Part shown: piece after piece, positions 59,253 through 64,000 of the stretch
Numbering within the stretch: position 1 is the stretch's first letter
How the letters are laid out: every line of letters begins with the position of its first letter
NCBI GenBank assembly: GCA_030737835.1
Contig: CM060850.1
Location: 5,338,015-5,402,014, forward strand
DNA: 64,000 nt
Direction of reading: 5' to 3'
From: Acorus gramineus
Taxonomy: Eukaryota; Streptophyta; Magnoliopsida; Acorales; Acoraceae
Made by a program: the position numbers and the translations under genes
The notes under the pieces: generated by a model
Database searches by the model: none
What the model was told of the DNA's origin: nothing
What the model saw: the letters and a program-made list of their open reading frames with translations, nothing else

Positions 59253-60113
59253 CAGAGGAGGATCTAGAAGAATATTTTGGGGTGGGCTACATAGCCTATA
59301 TTAAATATTTATATGAAAGTTTTTTGTTCTTATATTTGATAGCCTATATTAAATAATTATATGGAAGTTTTTTATTTTTATATTTGATGTAATTATTTAT
59401 ATATAAAAAAATGTGATATTCAAAAGACATATACATGTGCAGAAAAAAAATGGAAATATAATTAAAATTGAGTACTTTGATTTTATAAGAATTGCTAGAA
59501 AAATAGGAAGAGTTGCTAAAAAAAAATAAGAAGAGTTGGTATATGGATATAAATGTTTCTTTATTGTTCAATTGACATTAAATTTATTCTTAAGATAATA
59601 TTTGAATTTTAAAATTTAGAATTGTTAAAATTTATAATAAGATTGAGGTTGTGCTTGGTTGCATGATTGCAAAACTAATTTTACTCAAAAGCTGGGTTTA
59701 AATATGATTTTGCAAGAAGCTGTCTATCCATAGTTTTTGGAAAACTTAGATTGGGCATTTTATTACAAAAATATGTCTGCAGCTTTTGGCCCTAGTTTTT
59801 TTTTGTTTGGAAACGGGTTTGGAAAAAGCAGTTTGCTTCAAACCCAAAAGCTACCTAAACCCGTTTTCAAATCGGCCGGAGTTCGATTTGGTTTGTTAAG
59901 TTGAGATCCAGTTTGTTAAGATACTATTTGATTTGTTATTAATTTGTTAGGTTAATTGATATCTAGTTTATTAGGAATATATTTTATGTTTAAAATGCAA
60001 TATATATAATATAAAATATAAATATTATAATATGTATCATCAAATAATAAAAAAAAATACAAAATTTAGACCAGGCTACAGCCCGGCCCAGCCAACTCAT
60101 ACGTCCGCCTCTG
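59253..60113. mobile_element. hAT-like element (861 bp) with target duplication
   Basis: Termini CAGAGGAGGATC and (complement of the right end) CAGAGGCGGACG. The flanking repeat AATGGGAG at 59245-59252 and 60114-60121 is an exact 8-bp duplication. The next base, C, is also shared, so 9 bp cannot be excluded and Mutator would then be an alternative; a CAG-type terminus with 8 bp fits hAT better. The interior is AT-rich, no transposase. Confidence 0.8.
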
Positions 60114-60129
60114 AATGGGAGCGACTGCT

Positions 60130-61300
60130 AGCACTCCCTAGTACATTGTTAATATTCACATAATTGGGAGATGGTATTTTCGGTATTTCTGAACAACATT
60201 CGGTTGGAGGAATCTAAAAATAAATTTTCAATCCCTTAAGGGCTTAAAGCAAACTTAAAAATTTTCAAGGACCTAAAATTAATAGATGGATGATCACATA
60301 GACCACTAATTAATTTTTCCAATTTTGAAAGACATGATTTGCAAAGTGAGGTTACACAATGGGGATGAGTATAAGAATTGTATAATGGCTTTCAATCTAT
60401 TTTGGTCACTTTTCCCCTGTAAATATGAATGACAGAAAAAAAATTCAACTTTTTGAAAATAAATTTTGAAATATTTAATAATTACAAAATATATCAAATT
60501 TAAGGAAGGTAATATTGTTTAATATATTCTAAGAGGGACAATTTTGGGTTAACAAAATAAGCATGACATTGAATGTATATAGAGTAGAAGTAATTATTTA
60601 TGAATGGCTTTGAAAAATAAGCATAATATATAAATGCGGTATAAGAAGTATCCGGAGAACACCTGTTCAAATTTTATCAAAAAATAACTGAAGATGAAAT
60701 TGATACATAATATAACATGAACAATATAAATTTAAAGGTAGAATGTCTACCATTTCAGTTAAAAAAAAATCTCTATGCCAAAAATAAATTAATTTGAATG
60801 ATTATGCAAATTAAGTTGCACTGTATAAGACAACCCTGAACGTAGGTGTATTCTCTTCTCTGGAGTTCTAAGCAATTCTTAAATGAGCCCTGCTTAAATT
60901 TTCATACATTATTTTATAAATACCTACATAAGTTTTTAATAAATAGATGCCGCAGATTAAATTCATGGAAATTGTTACTGTACTATCTCAATTTTACGAT
61001 AAAAAAGGCAGCTCGCACATATTTTTATTTTTTTTAAATCGTGTACTTCATCTAATAAGGTATGTATTTTTGTAAAAGGCAAAATATATTCTCTAATGAA
61101 TTGGTTCATATCATTTATAGAAAGTGAGAAAATTTCTTAAAGAGATATATGCCTTAATACAATGAATAGAGAGAGCTAACGAGGCATAAATGACTGTATT
61201 TTGGATTATGAAAATGACGAAGTGTTATAGAACTCTAATTCATTCGTAGGTCCTACAGGCCCGTGGCCTGTGGACATATCGTATGTAGATAAAAAAAAAA
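60130..61300. other. Intergenic DNA with M1 relic
   Basis: No gene. A decayed M1 copy is visible at about 61010-61210 (CTTCATCTAATAAGGTATG, TCTCTAATGAATTGG). Confidence 0.45.
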
Positions 61301-61306
61301 TAGCGA

Positions 61307-61567
61307 TGTTACATAGTTTTTTACAGCCCCAATTTCAATCCCATGTGATTTAGTAGAAAATCACCGGAGCATATACTCACATTAACGAGGTATATGCTTC
61401 GATAGAAATTTTTTGTATTTTCTATAAATACATCCATATAATTCATTGAAGTATATGCTTCATTTTTTATAAAAGCATGTACATTATTATATGAGATATA
61501 CTATTTTAAAAAATTCAAAACACGTGTAGACTGGAATTGGGACTAGAAAAGGGACCATACGCAACAT
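61307..61567. mobile_element. M1 MITE, reference copy (261 bp)
   Basis: Left TIR TGTTACATAGTTTTTTACAG..CCCAATTTCAATCCCATGTG; right end ACACGTGTAGACTGG..GCAACA is its inverted match over about 45 bp. Internal words ATACTCACATTAACGAGG, ATAATTCATTGAAG and TTTTTTATAAAAGCATGTA define the family. Confidence 0.8.
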
Positions 61568-61576
61568 TATCCATAA

Positions 61577-62013
61577 AAAGAGAAAAATCCATATAAACAA
61601 ATAACCCCCTAAATTAAATTTCTGTCGACTGTTGAGAAATATCCTATTTGGTCAACACTGATTGAAAATATGGTATATCAAAAACCCTGTACAATGTGTT
61701 AAAAATGTAACAAATCCTCTCTAAATAACGATTTTACCTATCTATATAGGATTTTATAATCTATTCGATCAAATGGATAAAATCATCATTTATAGAAGAG
61801 TTATCACATTTTTAAGATATTATAGGAGATTTTTGATATATTGTGTTTTTAACTAGGAGTAACCAAATAGAATAATCGCAGAATATTCATTAGCTGTCAA
61901 TGAAAGTTTAATTCAGGGGGCTATTTAGATTTACATAGGTGGATATTAGGAAAAGTCATGTGATTATATGTATTTCGGGCAATTTACAGAGATTATTTGA
62001 ATTTTTTCCTAAA
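61577..62013. mobile_element. M3 palindromic MITE, copy 2
   Basis: Starts AGAAAAATCCATATAAAC and ends GATTATTTGAATTTTTTCC. Shares the internal order of the 55.3 kb copy (ACAATGTGTTAAAAATGT, GAGTAACCAAATAGAATA). Confidence 0.65.
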
Positions 62014-62265
62014 AAAAATCATGTATACGGTCCTCTTGGTTAGTTTATGTGGATTTTAATCTTCTATTCTGGACCGCTATTGAACTACACCGTTATTAAC
62101 CAGTACATGTTGGAGACCTTATGACACATTAGTGATCCTTGTTAAAAAAATTCAAAATTATGCATTGTATTTTCTGCTCCATTTGCATCGTGTATAACAA
62201 GAATTATATCTATTGCATTACGTAAATAGAAGTCACATCAACCCAAACATGCCTATTATCCATTT

Positions 62266-63738
62266 TTTAGTTTTAAGTCAATGTAAACATGCCTATTTAG
62301 GGCTCGATTTATCCCTTCTGCATATTTTTTCTAATTCTCCAATTTCAACAGCCTGTTTAGTTTTTAGTCCTTCCGCAAATGTTTGTCCATACACTGTTAG
62401 TTTGTGAAATGTGATTTTATTTTAAAGTCCCTATAAATTATGTTATTTAATGATTAGTCCATCATTTCTTCATATTTCATTTTACGTCGTCAACTTCAAA
62501 TGTGTTTTTCTTATTAGTCTCTAGATAAAATGTGTGGATGATTTTGTAAGTATTTTGATATTTGAAACTTGTATATAAATTTTTTTGATTAAATATTTAA
62601 ACCAAAATTACATTTGCATTGTTAGGTACTCAATGGCAATTTCAATGTTATTCAACAGTGCATATGCCCACCAAATCCAAAATTGCATTCTCTTATGGGG
62701 CATTGAGGTAGAAGAATAGGGGAGGAATAGGTGGGAACAGAGGAGAATAAAAAAAAAGTTTTTGGGTAAAGAGAATAAGTAGGTATAGTTATGTATAATT
62801 AGATGAGAATAAACTGGTATTTATATTCTAAGTTCTCCCTTGAATTCTGTAGTTTCTCCACGAGGATAAGGGGATCCAACTGTCAAATCACGTGTCATCG
62901 TATCAAGTCATTTATCATTACCACTTATACATCAATGGGGCTCACATGTCAAATCAATTTTTTACACCTTATTCATATTTTATTTTTCATCAATCAAACA
63001 ACCCAACCTTTATTATTAAGTTTCCTAAGGAGAATTACAAAAACTATAACAAAACAGAAAATCACTTATTTATTGATAACATTATTTATTCTTGAAATAG
63101 ATATAAACCCTATACCAGCTTTTGTCTCTACCCAAATGGGTCCTTATAGTTTTAGTTGTCTAATTAGGATTTATTACATAAGTAGAAGAAGAATGATTGC
63201 ATAAGCAAATTTTGAGGATTTTTTCATTATTGAATTTTGATTTAAATTATTTTTTCTTGGTTAAAAATTGTGAAATATTAAATTACATATTTGAGTGTGT
63301 TTAGATTTTTAAATTTAAAAATTTAGATGCCATTAAAAAATTTGTATGCAGTCAATGAAAAATTTATTTGGCATAATTTTAAACTTTTATTTATTTCGAG
63401 ATTAGTGATTTCACCAAACATTATGTATATAAGTTTTAAATATCAAAATACTTATAAAATCATATAAACATTTTGTTTAGGGACTAATAAGAAAAAAAAC
63501 ATTTGAAGTTGGAGACTTCAAATGATATATTAAGAAGGGAGGGACTGATCACTAAATAACATAATTTACAGTGACTTTAAAATAAAAATCACATTTAACA
63601 GATTAACGGTGTATGGACGGTCATTTAATGGGGGGACTAAAATGAAATAGGTGATTGAATTTAGGGATTAAAAAAAATATGAAGAAGGGAGAGAGCAATC
63701 CCTCAATAGGCATGTTTTTAGGGACTTAAAACTAATAA
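62266..63738. mobile_element. Element with terminal inverted repeats of about 310 bp
   Basis: 62266-62582 is the inverted match of 63430-63738. Shared words (left strand) include TTTTAAGTC, AACATGCCTATT, CATACAC, TTAAAGTC, TAAATTATGTTATTTA and AGTATTTTGATATTT, spread along the whole arm. The roughly 850 bp between the arms contain an M4 copy (62690-63155) and AT-rich DNA, no transposase. Confidence 0.75.
62690..63155. mobile_element. M4 MITE, diverged copy nested in the long-TIR element
   Basis: CCAACTGTCAAATCACGTGTC, ACATGTCAAATCAATT, CACCTTATTCATATTTT and CAGAAAATCACTTATTTATT keep the M4 order. Ends are blurred. Confidence 0.5.
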
Positions 63739-64000
63739 TTCAAATTAAAATTGAAAGCCTTAGAAATATGAGAAAGTCTTACAAAATTCAAATTAAAAAT
63801 ATAATATAAAAAATGAATTATAAATTGAAAGCAAACAAACACAGATAGAAGCAAAAAAGAGAGGAAGGGTTGATAGATAGAAAAGAAAATGAACAGTTAC
63901 AAATACACGTGAATCTAAAAATAAGAAGAAAAAAAATTTCATTTTATGCATTTATAACCATACGATGTTATGCATGATGATGTGGTAGCCTCAATGAGTT

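Noticed and set aside
62803-63204. 133-codon plus-strand ORF
   Set aside because: Lies within the M4 copy inside the long-TIR element; no conserved motif.

Overview
This window is nuclear DNA of a flowering plant. The non-coding sequence is very AT-rich, and genes are few (about one per 12 kb). They carry plant-only signatures: an ATL-type RING-H2 E3 ligase, a Gly-rich secreted protein, a small atypical HLH protein and a telo-box in a leader. Most of the rest is a layered graveyard of small DNA transposons. The sequence alone does not tell me the species or order.

I support five genes. At 16.46-16.98 kb (+) is a GC-rich, intronless, plant-specific protein with a conserved VREWSE..GPRWKTF core. 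At 31.50-32.64 kb (-) is an intronless ATL46-like membrane RING-H2 E3 ligase. At 45.05-47.90 kb (-) is an eight-exon gene that I assembled from splice sites and reading phase. It encodes a 362-residue mini-SIN3: one paired amphipathic helix domain joined through an acidic linker to the SIN3 HDAC-interaction region. At 51.97-52.32 kb (+) is a small Gly-rich secretory protein with a hydrophobic C-terminal tail. At 54.75-55.01 kb (-) is an 86-residue helix-loop-helix protein of the UPBEAT1/IBH1 kind. Weaker gene traces are a promoter-bearing 65-codon ORF at 6.4 kb, a truncated first exon at 21.6-21.9 kb, an open frame interrupted by a transposon at 49.1-50.0 kb, and a coding-like fragment at 1.0-1.2 kb.

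Repeat layout (family names are mine). A Ty1/copia pol relic lies at 1.4-2.3 kb. Two LTR plus primer-binding-site copies stand head to head at 11.1-12.3 kb. M1 is a MITE of about 260 bp with long terminal inverted repeats: five good copies (19.6, 41.8, 42.1, 43.2, 61.3 kb), one degenerate copy (18.9 kb) and many relics. M2 (about 470 bp) sits in the 5' flanks of two of the genes, and at 48 kb one copy has inserted into another. M3 has copies at 55.3 and 61.6 kb. M4 has copies at 14.8, 42.7, 55.9 and 62.7 kb. M5 (PIF/Harbinger-like, 3-bp target duplications) has copies at 38.1, 57.8 and 58.7 kb. M6 is a foldback cluster at 23.9-25.8 kb. M7 is a divergent segment shared by 35.2, 39.7-40.4 and 52.6-54.4 kb. 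M8 is a pair at 20.0 and 21.0 kb. Two hAT-like insertions (49.3 and 59.3 kb) still show both terminal repeats and 8-bp target duplications. A degraded dimeric satellite lies at 22.4-23.3 kb.

The genes do not form a pathway; they are ordinary scattered plant genes. The most unusual items are the mini-SIN3 gene, the M2-in-M2 nested hairpin immediately upstream of it, the inverted LTR pair, and the 62.3-63.7 kb element with arms of about 310 bp.
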